Source: Aureibacter tunicatorum
Lineage (GTDB): Bacteria > Bacteroidota > Bacteroidia > Cytophagales > Cyclobacteriaceae
Assembly: GCF_036492635.1 (NCBI RefSeq)
Contig: NZ_AP025305.1
Span: 558,001-622,000 of the forward strand
DNA length: 64,000 nucleotides
Direction: 5' to 3'
Positions 18,413-29,749 of the stretch are shown here, in pieces (position 1 is the stretch's first letter; every line of letters begins with the position of its first letter). The notes below the pieces were generated by a model, which did not search any database, was not told the origin of the DNA, and saw nothing but the letters and a program-made list of their open reading frames with translations. The translations under genes were made by a program, and so were the position numbers.

Positions 18413-19102
18413 ATGGCGAGATTAACGAAAAAAAGAAAAGAAGCTTTAGCTAAAGTTGACTCTAGCAAAGCTTACACGTTGGAGGAAGCTTCTACGTTGT
18501 TGAAAGAAATTACGTTTACCAAGTTCGACGCTTCGGTGGATATCGATGTTCGCTTGGGAGTTGATCCGCGCAAGGCTGACCAAATGGTACGTGGCGTTGT
18601 GGCATTGCCTCATGGTACTGGTAAAGACGTTAAAGTTTTGGTTCTTTGCTCTCCTGATAAGGAAGAAGAAGCGAAGGCTGCCGGTGCGGATTATGTAGGC
18701 TTAGATGAGTACATCAAGAAAATCGAAGGCGGTTGGGTTGATGTAGACGTGATCATCACTATGCCAACGGTTATGGCGAAAGTTGGACGTTTAGGTCGTG
18801 TATTAGGACCTAGAGGTTTGATGCCTAACCCAAAAGCTGGTACTGTTACCCTTGAGGTTGGTAAAGCTGTTAAAGACGTGAAAGCTGGTAAAATCGACTT
18901 TAAAGTTGATAAATCTGGTATTATTCACGCTAGCGTAGGAAAAATATCTTTCTCTGCTGAGAATATCCAAGACAACGTGAAAGAAGTTCTTCAAACAATT
19001 ACGAAACTTAAGCCTTCAGCGGCTAAAGGGACGTACTTCAAGAGTATTCACTTGTCAACTACAATGAGTCCGAGCATTAAGGTTGATAGTAGCACATTTT
19101 AG
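18413..19102 (+). CDS. rplA: 50S ribosomal protein L1
   Basis: 229 residues. Forms the mobile L1 stalk that releases E-site tRNA. The signatures [13 protein letters not shown] (~49-61) and [14 protein letters not shown] (~139-152) are present. In other bacteria L1 represses translation of its own operon; no L1-like site could be recognised here. rplJ starts 11 bases later. Confidence 0.98.
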   Translation: MARLTKKRKEALAKVDSSKAYTLEEASTLLKEITFTKFDASVDIDVRLGVDPRKADQMVRGVVALPHGTGKDVKVLVLCSPDKEEEAKAAGADYVGLDEYIKKIEGGWVDVDVIITMPTVMAKVGRLGRVLGPRGLMPNPKAGTVTLEVGKAVKDVKAGKIDFKVDKSGIIHASVGKISFSAENIQDNVKEVLQTITKLKPSAAKGTYFKSIHLSTTMSPSIKVDSSTF

Positions 19103-19113
19103 GCGTTATAATT

Positions 19114-19638
19114 ATGGATAAGGTAGAGAAAAATCAGGTAATAGAAGAGTTGTTGTCTAAATTTGAAGAAAATGATTTCTTCTATATTGTAGATGCTTCA
19201 ACTCTTACTGTAGCAGAAATAAACGACTTCAGAAGACTTTGCTTTGAAAAAGGAGTAGAGTACAAGGTATATAAAAATACGCTCATCCGTAAGGCGCTAG
19301 AAAGGCTGGAAGCTGATTTCGCTCCTTTCGTGGATGGTGATGTATTTAAAGGTCAGTCAGGTATTATCTTCTCTAAGGAAGTTTCTAACCTGCCTGCAAA
19401 AATACTTAAAGAGTTTAGAAAGAGTGCTGAGAAGCCAACATTGAAAGGCGCTTCCATCGACTATGATCTTTTTGTTGGTGATAACCAAATCGATCCACTA
19501 AGCAAGCTTAAATCTAAGGTTGAGCTTATCGGAGAAGTTATTGGGTTGCTTCAGTCTCCTGCTAAGAATGTTATCTCTGGTCTTAAGAGATCTGGAGGTG
19601 ATATCGCAGGTATTCTTAAAACTCTTTCAGAACGTTAA
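19114..19638 (+). CDS. rplJ: 50S ribosomal protein L10
   Basis: 174 residues. It anchors L7/L12 dimers to the ribosome base. The N-terminal rRNA/L11-binding part is typical (VYKNTLIRKALE near 50). The C-terminal helix that binds L12 follows. There is no long leader before it, since rplA ends 11 bases upstream. The E. coli-type L10 leader control is therefore not possible in that position. Confidence 0.97.
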   Translation: MDKVEKNQVIEELLSKFEENDFFYIVDASTLTVAEINDFRRLCFEKGVEYKVYKNTLIRKALERLEADFAPFVDGDVFKGQSGIIFSKEVSNLPAKILKEFRKSAEKPTLKGASIDYDLFVGDNQIDPLSKLKSKVELIGEVIGLLQSPAKNVISGLKRSGGDIAGILKTLSER

Positions 19639-19673
19639 TATAAGGTATAAAAAAATAATAATTTAAAAGTAAA

Positions 19674-20048
19674 ATGGCAGATTTAAAAGAATTCGCAGAA
19701 CAGCTAGTTAATTTGACAGTTAAAGAAGTTAACGAATTAGCAGAAATCCTTAAAGAAGAGTACGGTATTGAGCCAGCTGCTGCTGCTGCTGTTGCTGTTG
19801 CAGGTCCTGCTGGTGGTGAGGAAGCTGCTGCTGAGCAAACTGAATTTGATGTTATTTTGAAGTCAGCTGGAAGCGCTAAACTTAAAGTTGTTAAAGCTGT
19901 TAAAGAACTAGCAGGTGTTGGTCTTAAAGAAGCTAAAGAAATAGTTGACGGTGCTCCTTCAGCAATCAAAGAAGGTATCGCTAAAGACGAGGCTGAAGCA
20001 CTTAAGAAAGAATTGGAAGCAGTTGGTGCTGAAGTTGAATTGAAATAA
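19674..20048 (+). CDS. rplL: 50S ribosomal protein L7/L12
   Basis: 124 residues. A multicopy stalk protein that recruits translation GTPases. N-terminal dimerisation domain, an Ala/Val-rich hinge (residues ~38-58, encoded by a GCT-rich repeat near 19777-19830), and a C-terminal factor-binding domain with the [16 protein letters not shown] motif. A hairpin with a T-run follows before rpoB. Confidence 0.98.
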   Translation: MADLKEFAEQLVNLTVKEVNELAEILKEEYGIEPAAAAAVAVAGPAGGEEAAAEQTEFDVILKSAGSAKLKVVKAVKELAGVGLKEAKEIVDGAPSAIKEGIAKDEAEALKKELEAVGAEVELK

Positions 20049-20058
20049 TATTGATTTG

Positions 20059-20078
20059 AACCATTTGTTTTAATGGTT
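20059..20078 (+). promoter_or_regulatory. small hairpin after rplL
   Basis: AACCATT and AATGGTT form a perfect 7-bp stem with a 6-base loop, just downstream of the rplL stop. It may protect the 3' end of a processed rplL mRNA. Confidence 0.35.
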
Positions 20079-20089
20079 GGCAAATTATT

Positions 20090-20115
20090 AAGGCCTGGCT
20101 AAAGTCAGGTCTTTT
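20090..20115 (+). terminator. attenuator-like terminator between rplL and rpoB
   Basis: A stem of 10 pairs with two G-U (20090-20099 with 20104-20113) and loop TAAA ends in a T-run. No strong TAnnTTTG promoter was seen between it and rpoB. It probably acts as a partial terminator, lowering rpoBC expression relative to the stalk proteins as is known in E. coli. Confidence 0.65.
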
Positions 20116-20205
20116 GCTGTTTGTGCTCACAAATGGAATCAAGGATTATTTCCTAGTAAACTCTCCGAATACAAATTCTTTTTACCATAAATAAAATATA
20201 GAACC

Positions 20206-23200
20206 TTGGCTAATAATATTCACTCTAGTAGAAAGAGCTTCTCTTCAATTAAAAAAGTCATCGACTATCCTGACTTTCTTGATGTTCAGGTGGAGTCATT
20301 CGAGGACTTTTTTCAGTTAGAGACCACTGCTGAAAAAAGGTCGCAAGAAGGATTGTATAAAGTTTTCGCAGAGAATTTCCCGATTACCGATAGTAGGGAA
20401 AACTTTGTGCTTGAATTTATAGATTATACAGTCGACCCTCCCAAGTATTCCGTTCAGGAATCCATAGACCGCGGCCTTACGTATTCTGTACCATTGAAAG
20501 CTAAGCTTCGACTTTCTTGCAATGATGAGGATAACGAGGATTTCGAAACCATCGAGCAAGAAGTGTTCTTGGGCAATATACCTTATATGACTTCCAAAGG
20601 GTCATTCGTCATTAATGGTGCTGAGAGAGTTATCGTATCTCAGTTGCATCGCTCCCCAGGCGTATTTTTCGCACAGAGTAAGCATACGAACGGTACTAAG
20701 CTTTATTCAGCTAGGATTATTCCTTTCAAAGGTTCTTGGATTGAATTCGCCACTGACGTAAACAATGTGATGTATGCTTACATCGATCGTAAGAAAAAGT
20801 TTCCAGTGACGACTCTTCTTAGAGCGATTGGTTATGGCTCTGATAAAGACATTTTGGATCTTTTCGGACTTTCTGAAGAGATCGAAGCTACGAAAGCTGC
20901 TTTGAACGGTGTGATCGGTAGAAGATTGGCAGCGCGTGTTTTAAGAACTTGGACAGAGGATTTCGTTGATGAGGATACAGGAGAAGTTGTGTCTATCGAT
21001 AGAAACGAAGTGATTCTGGAAAGAGATGAGCTGATTACTGAAGAAAACATTGAGGAAATTCTTGATTCTGGTTCAAGATCAGTGATTCTTCATAAAGCTG
21101 ATGTTAACATCACAGATTACAGCATCATCTATAATACTTTGCAAAAAGACCCTTCTAACAGTGAGAAAGAAGCTGTTGAGCAAATTTATCGTCAGTTGAG
21201 AAACAGTGAGTCTCCGGATGAGCAAACTGCGAGAGATTTGATACATAACTTGTTCTTCAGTGACAAGCGTTATGATCTTGGAGAAGTAGGTCGTTATAGA
21301 ATAAACAAGAAGTTGGGTATCTCTCTTGATACAGATCAAAGAGTACTAACAAATGAAGATATTATACTTATCGTAAGATATCTAATTGGTCTGATTAACT
21401 CAAAAGCAGTAGTCGATGATATTGACCACTTGAGTAACAGACGTGTTAGAACGGTAGGTGAGCAGCTATATGCTCAATTTGGTGTAGGTTTGGCTCGTAT
21501 GGCCAGAACTATCAAAGAGAGAATGAATGTTCGTGATAATGAGGAATTCAAACCGGTTGATTTGATCAACGCGAGAACGCTTTCTTCAGTTATTAATTCA
21601 TTCTTTGGTACCAACCAGTTGTCTCAGTTTATGGATCAAACAAATCCGCTTGCTGAGATTACTCACAAAAGAAGAATGTCAGCATTAGGACCCGGAGGTC
21701 TTTCAAGAGAAAGAGCTGGTTTCGAGGTTCGTGACGTTCACTATACACACTATGGTAGACTTTGTACTATTGAGACTCCTGAAGGTCCAAACATTGGTTT
21801 GATTTCATCTCTTTGTGTTCATGCTAAAGTGAACAGCATGGGATTCATTGAAACTCCGTACCGTAAAGTAAATGAAGGGAAAGTTACTGACGACTTGGTG
21901 TACTTAACGGCAGAGGAAGAAGATGGTAAGAATATCGCCCAAGCTAAAGTGCCGTTGAATAGTGATGGAACTTTCAAGGATGATGTGATTAAAGCAAGGC
22001 TTGAAGGTGATTTTCCTGTTCTTCCACCAACGGAAATATCTTATATGGATGTAGCTCCTAATCAGATTGTTTCGGTTGCCGCTTCTATGATTCCATTCTT
22101 GGAGCATGATGATGCGAACCGTGCGTTGATGGGATCAAACATGCAGCGTCAAGCAGTTCCTTTGTTGAAACCAAATTCGCCAATTGTTGGTACAGGTCTT
22201 GAAGCTCAAGCGGCGAGAGATTCTAGAGCTCTTATTGTAGCTGAAGGAGATGGTGTTATCGATTTTGTGGATGCTAAGAAGATCGTAGTAAGATATGATC
22301 TAAATGAAGATCAAAAGTTAGTTGGCTTTAGCAATGAGTTGATTACTTATGACATCATTAAGTTTAGAAGAACTAACCAAGACACATGCTTGAACCTTAA
22401 GCCAATTGTATTGCAAGGTCAAAGAGTAGTTAAAGGTGAGATTCTTACTGAAGGATATGCTACGCAGACTGGAGAATTGGCTCTTGGACAAAACTTGCAA
22501 GTGGCTTATATGCCTTGGCAAGGGTATAACTTTGAGGATGCGATTGTAATTTCCGAAAAGGTTGTTAGAGATGACATCTTTACTTCAATTCACATTGATG
22601 AGTATGAACTAGAAGTTAGGGATACTAAGAGAGGTGAAGAGGAATTGACTTCTGAAATTCCTAACGTAAGTGAAGAGGCTGTTAAGAATCTTGACGAAAA
22701 TGGAATCATCAGAACTGGTGCTGAAATCAAAGAAGGCGACATCTTAATTGGTAAGATTACTCCAAAAGGTGAGACTGACCCGACTCCGGAAGAGAAACTT
22801 CTAAGAGCAATCTTTGGTGATAAAGCTGGTGATGTTAAAGATGCTTCATTGAAAGCTTCTCCTTCATTGAGAGGTGTTGTTATTGAGACAAAATTATTCT
22901 CAAGACCTAAGAAAGATAAAGATTTGAGAGCTAAAGCGAGAAAAGACGTTGAGGTTCTTAAGAAAAAATATAGCTCTGATCTATTGAAAATCAGGGGTGT
23001 TATGATTCAGAAAATGGCTGAATTATTGGAAAATAAGACTTGTCAAGGTGTTTTCCATAAATTTGGCGAAGAGATATTGGCTAAAGGAGTTGGATTCTCT
23101 GTAGCGAATATCGAGCATAACATTTTCCCTGCGAAAAATGTGTTCAGAGATGAAAGCACATATAATGTTCCTGAGGAAGTTAACTTATTGTCAGATCTTA

Positions 23201-24072
23201 TCTTGGATGATTGGACTGATGATCAGCACCTGAATGGCTTATTGAAGCAGTTGGTGACAAACTATAATTTGGGACGAAATGAGCTGATTGGACAATTCAA
23301 AAAGGAAAGATTTACTCTAGAAGTTGGAGATGAGCTTCCTGCAGGTATTGTCAAGTTGGCTAAAGTTTATATCGCGAAGAAGCGTAAGCTTAAAGTAGGT
23401 GATAAGATGGCCGGTCGTCACGGTAACAAAGGTGTTGTCGCGAAAATCGTAAGAGAAGAGGATATGCCTTTCTTGGAAGATGGAACGCCGGTTGATATTT
23501 GCCTTAACCCGCTAGGTGTACCTTCTCGTATGAACATTGGTCAGCTATATGAAACAGTTCTTGGATGGGCAGGATTGAAGTTGGGTAGAAAGTATTCTAC
23601 GCCGATATTCGATGGAGCTACATTGGAGGAAGTTTCGTCTGAGATCAAAGAAGCAGGTTTGCCGGAATACGGTAGAACTTACTTGTATGATGGTCTATCG
23701 GGTGAGCGATTTGATCAACCAGTTACAGTGGGTATAGCTTACATGTTGAAGCTAGGTCACTTGGTGGATGATAAAATGCACGCTCGTTCTATTGGTCCTT
23801 ACTCTTTGATTACGCAACAGCCGCTTGGTGGTAAAGCACAATTTGGTGGTCAGCGTTTTGGAGAGATGGAAGTGTGGGCTCTTGAGGCATTTGGCGCAGC
23901 CAATATCCTGCAAGAGATTCTTACAATCAAATCGGATGATGTAATAGGTAGAGCCAAAGCTTATGAAGCTATCGTTAAGGGAGAGAATATGGCTAAACCT
24001 AACGTTCCAGAGTCATTCAACGTGTTAGTGCACGAATTGAGAGGTTTGGCATTGGAAATTACATTAAACTAA
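20206..24072 (+). CDS. rpoB: DNA-directed RNA polymerase subunit beta
   Basis: 1288 residues, the beta subunit of RNA polymerase. The start is TTG. An in-frame stop lies 16 bases upstream, and the conserved N-terminal region up to [16 protein letters not shown] contains no ATG or GTG. The rifampicin-pocket segment [27 protein letters not shown] has the usual D, H and S residues, so sensitivity is expected. The C-terminal domain ends in the typical [20 protein letters not shown]. rpoC follows after 39 bases. Confidence 0.98.
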   Translation: MANNIHSSRKSFSSIKKVIDYPDFLDVQVESFEDFFQLETTAEKRSQEGLYKVFAENFPITDSRENFVLEFIDYTVDPPKYSVQESIDRGLTYSVPLKAKLRLSCNDEDNEDFETIEQEVFLGNIPYMTSKGSFVINGAERVIVSQLHRSPGVFFAQSKHTNGTKLYSARIIPFKGSWIEFATDVNNVMYAYIDRKKKFPVTTLLRAIGYGSDKDILDLFGLSEEIEATKAALNGVIGRRLAARVLRTWTEDFVDEDTGEVVSIDRNEVILERDELITEENIEEILDSGSRSVILHKADVNITDYSIIYNTLQKDPSNSEKEAVEQIYRQLRNSESPDEQTARDLIHNLFFSDKRYDLGEVGRYRINKKLGISLDTDQRVLTNEDIILIVRYLIGLINSKAVVDDIDHLSNRRVRTVGEQLYAQFGVGLARMARTIKERMNVRDNEEFKPVDLINARTLSSVINSFFGTNQLSQFMDQTNPLAEITHKRRMSALGPGGLSRERAGFEVRDVHYTHYGRLCTIETPEGPNIGLISSLCVHAKVNSMGFIETPYRKVNEGKVTDDLVYLTAEEEDGKNIAQAKVPLNSDGTFKDDVIKARLEGDFPVLPPTEISYMDVAPNQIVSVAASMIPFLEHDDANRALMGSNMQRQAVPLLKPNSPIVGTGLEAQAARDSRALIVAEGDGVIDFVDAKKIVVRYDLNEDQKLVGFSNELITYDIIKFRRTNQDTCLNLKPIVLQGQRVVKGEILTEGYATQTGELALGQNLQVAYMPWQGYNFEDAIVISEKVVRDDIFTSIHIDEYELEVRDTKRGEEELTSEIPNVSEEAVKNLDENGIIRTGAEIKEGDILIGKITPKGETDPTPEEKLLRAIFGDKAGDVKDASLKASPSLRGVVIETKLFSRPKKDKDLRAKARKDVEVLKKKYSSDLLKIRGVMIQKMAELLENKTCQGVFHKFGEEILAKGVGFSVANIEHNIFPAKNVFRDESTYNVPEEVNLLSDLILDDWTDDQHLNGLLKQLVTNYNLGRNELIGQFKKERFTLEVGDELPAGIVKLAKVYIAKKRKLKVGDKMAGRHGNKGVVAKIVREEDMPFLEDGTPVDICLNPLGVPSRMNIGQLYETVLGWAGLKLGRKYSTPIFDGATLEEVSSEIKEAGLPEYGRTYLYDGLSGERFDQPVTVGIAYMLKLGHLVDDKMHARSIGPYSLITQQPLGGKAQFGGQRFGEMEVWALEAFGAANILQEILTIKSDDVIGRAKAYEAIVKGENMAKPNVPESFNVLVHELRGLALEITLN

Positions 24073-24111
24073 ATTTAGGACCTATTATTCTCTTTTGAAT
24101 TCGTTCATATT

Positions 24112-27100
24112 ATGGCTTTTAGAAAAAATAGAAAAATCTCCACAGACTTTAATAAAGTGACCATAAGCCTTGCTTCTCCAGAATCTATTCTGGAGAGCTC
24201 TCATGGCGAAGTTACCCAACCGGAAACAATCAATTACAGAACATACAAGCCTGAAATGGGCGGCTTGTTCTGTGAGCGTATTTTCGGGCCTGTTAAGGAT
24301 TGGGAATGTCACTGTGGAAAATATAAGAGAATTAGATATAAAGGTATCATCTGTGACAGATGTGGTGTTGAGGTAACAGAGAAAAAAGTACGTAGAGAGC
24401 GTATGGGACATATCGAATTGGTTGTTCCTGTGGCTCATATCTGGTATTTTAAGTCTTTGCCTAACAAAATAGGTTATCTATTAGGCTTGCCTACAAAGAA
24501 GCTTGACCAGATTATCTATTACGAGCGCTACGTTGTAATTCAGCCAGGTATCAAGGAAGATGACGGTATCGAAAAAATGGACTTCTTGACAGAAGACGAA
24601 TATTTGGATATCATAGACAAACTTCCTAGAGAAAATCAGTTATTGGACGATGATGATCCTCAGAAATTCATAGCGAAAATGGGAGCTGAAGCTCTTGAAA
24701 TGCTATTGTCAAGAACTGAGTTGGATACGTTGTCTTATGACTTAAGACATCAAGCGGCTACTGATACTTCTCAACAACGTAAAACAGAAGCGTTGAAGCG
24801 TTTGAGAGTTGTTGAGGCGTTTAGAGATTCAAAAACAAGAATCGAAAACAGACCTGAATGGATGGTTATCAAAATGGTTCCTGTGATTCCGCCAGAATTG
24901 CGTCCATTAGTACCATTGGATGGTGGTAGATTCGCTACATCTGATTTGAATGACCTTTATAGAAGAGTTATTATCAGAAATAACCGTCTTAAGCGTCTAA
25001 TTGATATCAAGGCTCCAGAGGTGATCTTGAGAAATGAAAAGCGTATGCTTCAGGAGGCTGTTGACTCATTGTTCGATAACTCTAGAAAAGTAAACGCTGT
25101 ACGTTCAGAAGGAAATAGAGCTTTGAAGTCTTTAAGTGATATGCTTAAAGGTAAGCAAGGTCGTTTCCGTCAAAACTTGCTTGGTAAAAGGGTTGACTAT
25201 TCTGGCCGTTCTGTAATTGTGGTAGGGCCAGAGCTTAAAATGCATGAGTGCGGTCTTCCTAAAAATATGGCCGCGGAGCTTTTCAAGCCTTTTGTTATTA
25301 GAAAGCTAATTGAAAGAGGTATTGTAAAGACGGTTAAGTCTGCCAAGAAAATTGTTGATCGTAAGGATCCAGTTGTTTGGGATATTTTGGAGAATGTTCT
25401 TAAAGGACACCCTGTATTGCTAAACCGTGCTCCTACGCTTCACAGACTTGGTATTCAAGCATTCCAGCCTAAGCTTATCGAAGGTAAAGCGATTCAGTTG
25501 CATCCATTAGTATGTACTGCGTTTAACGCCGATTTCGATGGTGACCAGATGGCCGTTCACGTTCCATTAGGTCATGAGGCAATTCTTGAAGCGTCTATTT
25601 TGATGCTTGCTTCTCACAATATTTTGAACCCTGCCAATGGTAATCCGATCGCCGTTCCTTCTCAGGATATGGTATTGGGACTTTATTACTTGACTAAGGG
25701 TAGAAGATCAACGCCTGACCATCCAATTGAGGGTGAAGGTTTGACATTCTATGGAGCTGAAGAAGTTGTAATTGCGATTAATGAAGGTAGATTGTCTAAA
25801 AACGCTATCATCAAAGTTAGAACTAAGGTTCGTAATGATGAGACTGGCGAATTGGAGACAAAAATTATAGAGACTGTTGCTGGTAGAGTTCTAGTAAATC
25901 AATTCGTGCCAGAGGAAGTTGGCTATGTTAACGAATTGCTTTCCAAGAAAGCGCTTCAGGTGATCATTTCCAATGTGTTTAAAATCGTTGGTATGGCTCG
26001 TACAGCACAGTTCCTTGATGATATTAAGCATTTAGGATTCCAGACAGCCTATAAAGGAGGTTTGTCAATGGGACTTGGCGATATCATGATTCCTGATGAA
26101 AAAGAGGCTTTGATTAATCAAGCTAAAGATGAAGTGTCTGTTGTATGGGATAACTACCAAATGGGTCTTATCACAGATAATGAAAGATACAATCAGGTGA
26201 TTGATATTTGGACTAAGATCAACTCGCAGCTGACGACTACGTTGATGACTCAGCTTGAGGATGATGAGCAAGGATTCAACAGTATCTATATGATGATGCA
26301 CTCAGGAGCTCGTGGTTCGAGAGAGCAGATTCGTCAGTTGGGTGGTATGCGTGGTTTGATGGCTAAGCCTCAAAAAAATATCGCAGGTTCAGTAGGTGCG
26401 ATTATTGAAAACCCTATTCTTTCAAACTTTAAGGAAGGGCTGGATGTAATCGAGTACTTTATTTCTACTCACGGTGCTCGTAAAGGTCTTGCCGATACAG
26501 CTCTTAAAACTGCCGATGCTGGTTACTTGACTCGTCGTTTGGTGGATGTGGCTCAAGATGTTGTGATTCACGAGTCTGATTGTGGCACTCTTAGAGGATT
26601 GGCTGTTACTCCATTGAAGGATAATGAAGAGATAGTTGAGCCTTTGTCTGAGAGAATTTTGGGTAGAACATCTGTTCATGATGTATTCAGGCCTGGTGCT
26701 GAGGAAGATGAAGTTCCAATTTTGAAAGCTGGAGAGGAGATCACTGAAGAGCTTGCAAAAAGAGTTGACGATGCTGGAATTGATGAAATCGAAATTCGTT
26801 CAGTATTGACTTGCGAAGCGAAGCAAGGTGTTTGCTCTAAATGTTATGGACGTAACTTGGCTACGGCCAGAATGTCTCAACTTGGCGATTCTGTCGGCGT
26901 GATTGCCGCGCAGTCGATTGGTGAGCCTGGTACACAGCTTACATTGAGAACGTTCCACGTTGGGGGTACTGCATCTCACATTGCTGAGGAAGCTTCTATT
27001 GATGCAAGATTTGATGGTATTGTTAAATTTGACGAAATAAGATCAATCTCAACTAAGAATCAAGATGACAAAGATACTCAAGTAGTATTAGGTCGTACAG

Positions 27101-28422
27101 GTGAGATTAAGATCATGGAGGCTAAATCTGGCAAGGAGTTAGGCTCAAACAACGTTCCTTATGGTGCATTCCTTAATGTCAAGGATGGTCAGAAGGTTTC
27201 GAAAGGAGATAAACTTTGTTCTTGGGATCCATTTAACGCAGTTATCGTAACTGAGTTTGCTGGTAAAGTTGAGTTTGAATCAGTTCAAGAAGGTATTACT
27301 TATAAAGTAGAGGCTGATGAAGCGACTGGTCACCAAGAGAAAGTAATTATAGAGACAAAGGATAAAACTAAGAACCCGACTATTAACATTACTGGAGGAA
27401 AAGAAGAGAGATCTTATTCTATTCCAGTAGGAGCTCACTTGTCTGTAGAGGATGGTGACGAGGTTATTGCTGGTCAAGTCTTGGTTAAGATTCCAAGAAT
27501 GACAGGTAAGTCTGCCGATATTACCGGAGGTCTTCCGCGTGTTACTGAGTTGTTTGAAGCTCGTAACCCGTCTAGCCCTGCAGTAGTTTCTGAGATTGAC
27601 GGTGTTGTTTCTTATGGAGGAATCAAGCGTGGTAACAGAGAGATCTTCGTAGAGTCGAAAGATGGTATCAAGAAGCGTTACCTTGTTCCGTTGTCAAGAC
27701 ATATCTTGGTTCAGGAAAATGACTTTGTGAAGGCTGGTATGAGATTGTCTGATGGAGCGAAAACTCCAGCGGATATTCTTTCAATCGAAGGTCCTACAAA
27801 AGTTCAGGAGTACGTAGTGAACGAAATTCAAGCTGTATACCGTCTACAAGGTGTGAAAATCAATGATAAGCACATTGAGGTGATCGTAAGACAGATGATG
27901 CAGAAAGTAATTATCGTTGATCCGGGAGATACAATTTTCTTGGCTAATCAACTTGTGGATAAGTTGCAGTTCTCTGAAGAGAACGATAATGTTCTTGAGA
28001 AAAAGGTTGTGACAGACGCTGGTGATTCTTCAAGCATGAGAGCTGGTCAGATTATTACTTCAAGACAATTAAGAGATGAGAATTCAGCGCTTAAGCGTAA
28101 GGATCTTAAGATAGTAAAAGTAAGAGATGCCCAAGCTGCCGTGTCAAAGCCTACGTTGCAAGGTATTACTCAGGCTTCATTAGGTACGGAAAGCTTTATC
28201 TCAGCAGCTTCCTTCCAGGAAACTACTAAGGTGTTAAGTGAAGCATCTATTAGAGGTAAGCAAGATTTGCTTAAGGGTCTGAAGGAAAATGTGATCGTTG
28301 GTCACTTGATTCCAGCAGGTACAGGAACTAGAGCTTTTCAAGGGCCAATAGTTACGCCTAAGGATGATTATGAAGTAGGTGATTACGCGTCGACAGCAAG
28401 TATTAAAGGAGCTAAAGCTTAG
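24112..28422 (+). CDS. rpoC: DNA-directed RNA polymerase subunit beta'
   Basis: 1436 residues, the beta' subunit. The zinc-binding segment [19 protein letters not shown] lies near residue 66, the catalytic Mg site NADFDGDQM near 475, and the second cysteine cluster [11 protein letters not shown] near 905. The bridge helix and trigger loop region follow. The C-terminal IKGAKA tail is short. It is translated directly after rpoB and is followed after 7 bases by the DUF3467 gene. Confidence 0.99.
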   Translation: MAFRKNRKISTDFNKVTISLASPESILESSHGEVTQPETINYRTYKPEMGGLFCERIFGPVKDWECHCGKYKRIRYKGIICDRCGVEVTEKKVRRERMGHIELVVPVAHIWYFKSLPNKIGYLLGLPTKKLDQIIYYERYVVIQPGIKEDDGIEKMDFLTEDEYLDIIDKLPRENQLLDDDDPQKFIAKMGAEALEMLLSRTELDTLSYDLRHQAATDTSQQRKTEALKRLRVVEAFRDSKTRIENRPEWMVIKMVPVIPPELRPLVPLDGGRFATSDLNDLYRRVIIRNNRLKRLIDIKAPEVILRNEKRMLQEAVDSLFDNSRKVNAVRSEGNRALKSLSDMLKGKQGRFRQNLLGKRVDYSGRSVIVVGPELKMHECGLPKNMAAELFKPFVIRKLIERGIVKTVKSAKKIVDRKDPVVWDILENVLKGHPVLLNRAPTLHRLGIQAFQPKLIEGKAIQLHPLVCTAFNADFDGDQMAVHVPLGHEAILEASILMLASHNILNPANGNPIAVPSQDMVLGLYYLTKGRRSTPDHPIEGEGLTFYGAEEVVIAINEGRLSKNAIIKVRTKVRNDETGELETKIIETVAGRVLVNQFVPEEVGYVNELLSKKALQVIISNVFKIVGMARTAQFLDDIKHLGFQTAYKGGLSMGLGDIMIPDEKEALINQAKDEVSVVWDNYQMGLITDNERYNQVIDIWTKINSQLTTTLMTQLEDDEQGFNSIYMMMHSGARGSREQIRQLGGMRGLMAKPQKNIAGSVGAIIENPILSNFKEGLDVIEYFISTHGARKGLADTALKTADAGYLTRRLVDVAQDVVIHESDCGTLRGLAVTPLKDNEEIVEPLSERILGRTSVHDVFRPGAEEDEVPILKAGEEITEELAKRVDDAGIDEIEIRSVLTCEAKQGVCSKCYGRNLATARMSQLGDSVGVIAAQSIGEPGTQLTLRTFHVGGTASHIAEEASIDARFDGIVKFDEIRSISTKNQDDKDTQVVLGRTGEIKIMEAKSGKELGSNNVPYGAFLNVKDGQKVSKGDKLCSWDPFNAVIVTEFAGKVEFESVQEGITYKVEADEATGHQEKVIIETKDKTKNPTINITGGKEERSYSIPVGAHLSVEDGDEVIAGQVLVKIPRMTGKSADITGGLPRVTELFEARNPSSPAVVSEIDGVVSYGGIKRGNREIFVESKDGIKKRYLVPLSRHILVQENDFVKAGMRLSDGAKTPADILSIEGPTKVQEYVVNEIQAVYRLQGVKINDKHIEVIVRQMMQKVIIVDPGDTIFLANQLVDKLQFSEENDNVLEKKVVTDAGDSSSMRAGQIITSRQLRDENSALKRKDLKIVKVRDAQAAVSKPTLQGITQASLGTESFISAASFQETTKVLSEASIRGKQDLLKGLKENVIVGHLIPAGTGTRAFQGPIVTPKDDYEVGDYASTASIKGAKA

Positions 28423-28429
28423 TTGATTC

Positions 28430-28747
28430 ATGGCTGACGAAAAGCAAAATCCAAATCAGATAAGCATAGAGCTTTCTGAAGATATGGCTGAGGGGGTTTA
28501 TACCAACTTAGCCATGATCGCTCACGCTCAAAGCGAGTTTGTAATTGACTTTATTCGAATGATGCCTGGCGTGCCTAAGGCAAAAGTGAAGTCAAGAATT
28601 ATACTCACTCCTGAGCATGCCAAGAGGCTGTTAAAAGCTCTGGAAGACAATATAAAGAAATACGAGGCAAACTTCGGTCCTGTAAAATCAATTGAGGACA
28701 ACCCTAAATTTCCGATTAATTTCGGTGGAGCAATGGGCGAAGCGTAG
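28430..28747 (+). CDS. DUF3467 family protein
   Basis: 105 residues. The segment from ISIELSEDMAEGVY to HAKRLLKALEDNI is the DUF3467 domain. The gene regularly sits directly behind rpoC in Bacteroidota and is spaced 7 bases from it here, so it is almost certainly co-transcribed. No signal peptide and no catalytic motif. A role in RNA polymerase function or quality control is a guess from position only. Confidence 0.85.
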   Translation: MADEKQNPNQISIELSEDMAEGVYTNLAMIAHAQSEFVIDFIRMMPGVPKAKVKSRIILTPEHAKRLLKALEDNIKKYEANFGPVKSIEDNPKFPINFGGAMGEA

Positions 28748-28779
28748 TGTTTTTTTAACATAATAAAAATTTCTTTTGA

Positions 28780-28821
28780 CGCAAAGGTTTTGATTAGTGC
28801 CTAATAATCAATACCTTTGCG
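28780..28821. promoter_or_regulatory. large inverted repeat spanning the rpsL promoter
   Basis: The arms are CGCAAAGGT + T + TTGATTA (28780-28796) and TAATCAA + T + ACCTTTGCG (28805-28821). This gives 16 matching pairs, one T-T mismatch and an 8-base centre. Both promoter boxes of rpsL are inside the repeat. On the minus strand it gives TTG, 19 bases, AACCTTTG, one base short of a mirrored promoter. In RNA coming from rpoC it would be a strong hairpin. Confidence 0.85.
28789..28819 (+). promoter_or_regulatory. promoter of rpsL-rpsG-fusA-rpsJ
   Basis: TTTG (28789-28792), 19 bases, TACCTTTG (28812-28819), then CGTTCTC. The box and the following seven bases (TACCTTTGCGTTCT) are the same as in the tRNA-Tyr/tuf promoter. 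The leader to the rpsL start is about 40 bases and A/T-rich. Confidence 0.9.
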
Positions 28822-28867
28822 TTCTCATTTTATTGGGATAATTAAAAATTCAATAATAATTTATTAA

Positions 28868-29248
28868 ATGCCTACTATACAGCAATTAGTGAGAAAAGGG
28901 AGAAAGGCTTTGACTTCAAAGTCAAAATCTCCAGCTTTGGATTCTTGCCCGCAAAGAAGAGGTGTGTGTACAAGGGTTTATACTACTACACCTAAGAAGC
29001 CTAACTCTGCGATGCGTAAGGTTGCCAGAGTAAGATTAACAAATGGTAAAGAAGTGAACGCCTATATCGGTGGTGAAGGTCACAACCTTCAAGAACACTC
29101 TATCGTGTTGATCAGAGGTGGAAGAGTAAAAGACCTTCCGGGTGTAAGATATCATATCGTTCGTGGTGCGTTGGATACTGCGGGTGTTAACGGTAGATTG
29201 CAAGGAAGATCTAAGTACGGAGCTAAGCGTCCAAAAGACAAGAAGTAA
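28868..29248 (+). CDS. rpsL: 30S ribosomal protein S12
   Basis: 126 residues. Decoding-centre protein. The streptomycin-contact loops [11 protein letters not shown] (lysines ~43-44) and KDLPGVRYH (~88) carry the usual lysines, so a drug-sensitive form. First gene of the str operon. rpsG follows after 25 bases. Confidence 0.99.
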   Translation: MPTIQQLVRKGRKALTSKSKSPALDSCPQRRGVCTRVYTTTPKKPNSAMRKVARVRLTNGKEVNAYIGGEGHNLQEHSIVLIRGGRVKDLPGVRYHIVRGALDTAGVNGRLQGRSKYGAKRPKDKK

Positions 29249-29273
29249 AAAACAGATTTAAGAGAAATTAAAA

Positions 29274-29741
29274 ATGAGAAAAGCGAAACCAAAGAAGAGA
29301 TATATTCTTCCTGATCCAAAGTATAATGATACTTTGGTAACTAAATTCGTAAACATGTTAATGGTCGACGGGAAGAAGAGTATTGCTTACAATATTTTCT
29401 ACAGCGCTATCGAGTTGGTAGAGAATAAAGTTGGTGAGAATGGTCTTGAGACTTGGAAAAAGGCATTGAACAATGTTATGCCTGGTGTAGAGGTGAAATC
29501 AAGAAGAGTAGGTGGAGCCACTTTCCAAGTTCCTATGGAGGTTCGCCCTGGTCGTAAGACTTACCTAGGGATTAGCTGGTTGATTCGTTATGCGAGATCA
29601 AGAGGTGAAAAGACGATGATTGAAAGATTAGCTGGTGAGATCATCGCTGCGTCAAAAGGTGAAGGAGCCGCAGTGAAGAAAAAGGATGATACGCATAGAA
29701 TGGCTGAAGCTAACAAAGCATTTTCACACTTTAGATTTTAA
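29274..29741 (+). CDS. rpsG: 30S ribosomal protein S7
   Basis: 155 residues. Primary 16S rRNA-binding protein of the small-subunit head. The PMEVRPGR-type segment ([19 protein letters not shown], ~83-101) is present. fusA follows after 8 bases. Confidence 0.98.
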   Translation: MRKAKPKKRYILPDPKYNDTLVTKFVNMLMVDGKKSIAYNIFYSAIELVENKVGENGLETWKKALNNVMPGVEVKSRRVGGATFQVPMEVRPGRKTYLGISWLIRYARSRGEKTMIERLAGEIIAASKGEGAAVKKKDDTHRMAEANKAFSHFRF

Positions 29742-29749
29742 AATATCCA

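Noticed and set aside
19616-20083. 155-codon Ala/Ser-rich ORF antisense to rplL
   Set aside because: It is the complement of the GCT-rich hinge repeat of rplL and has no supporting features.
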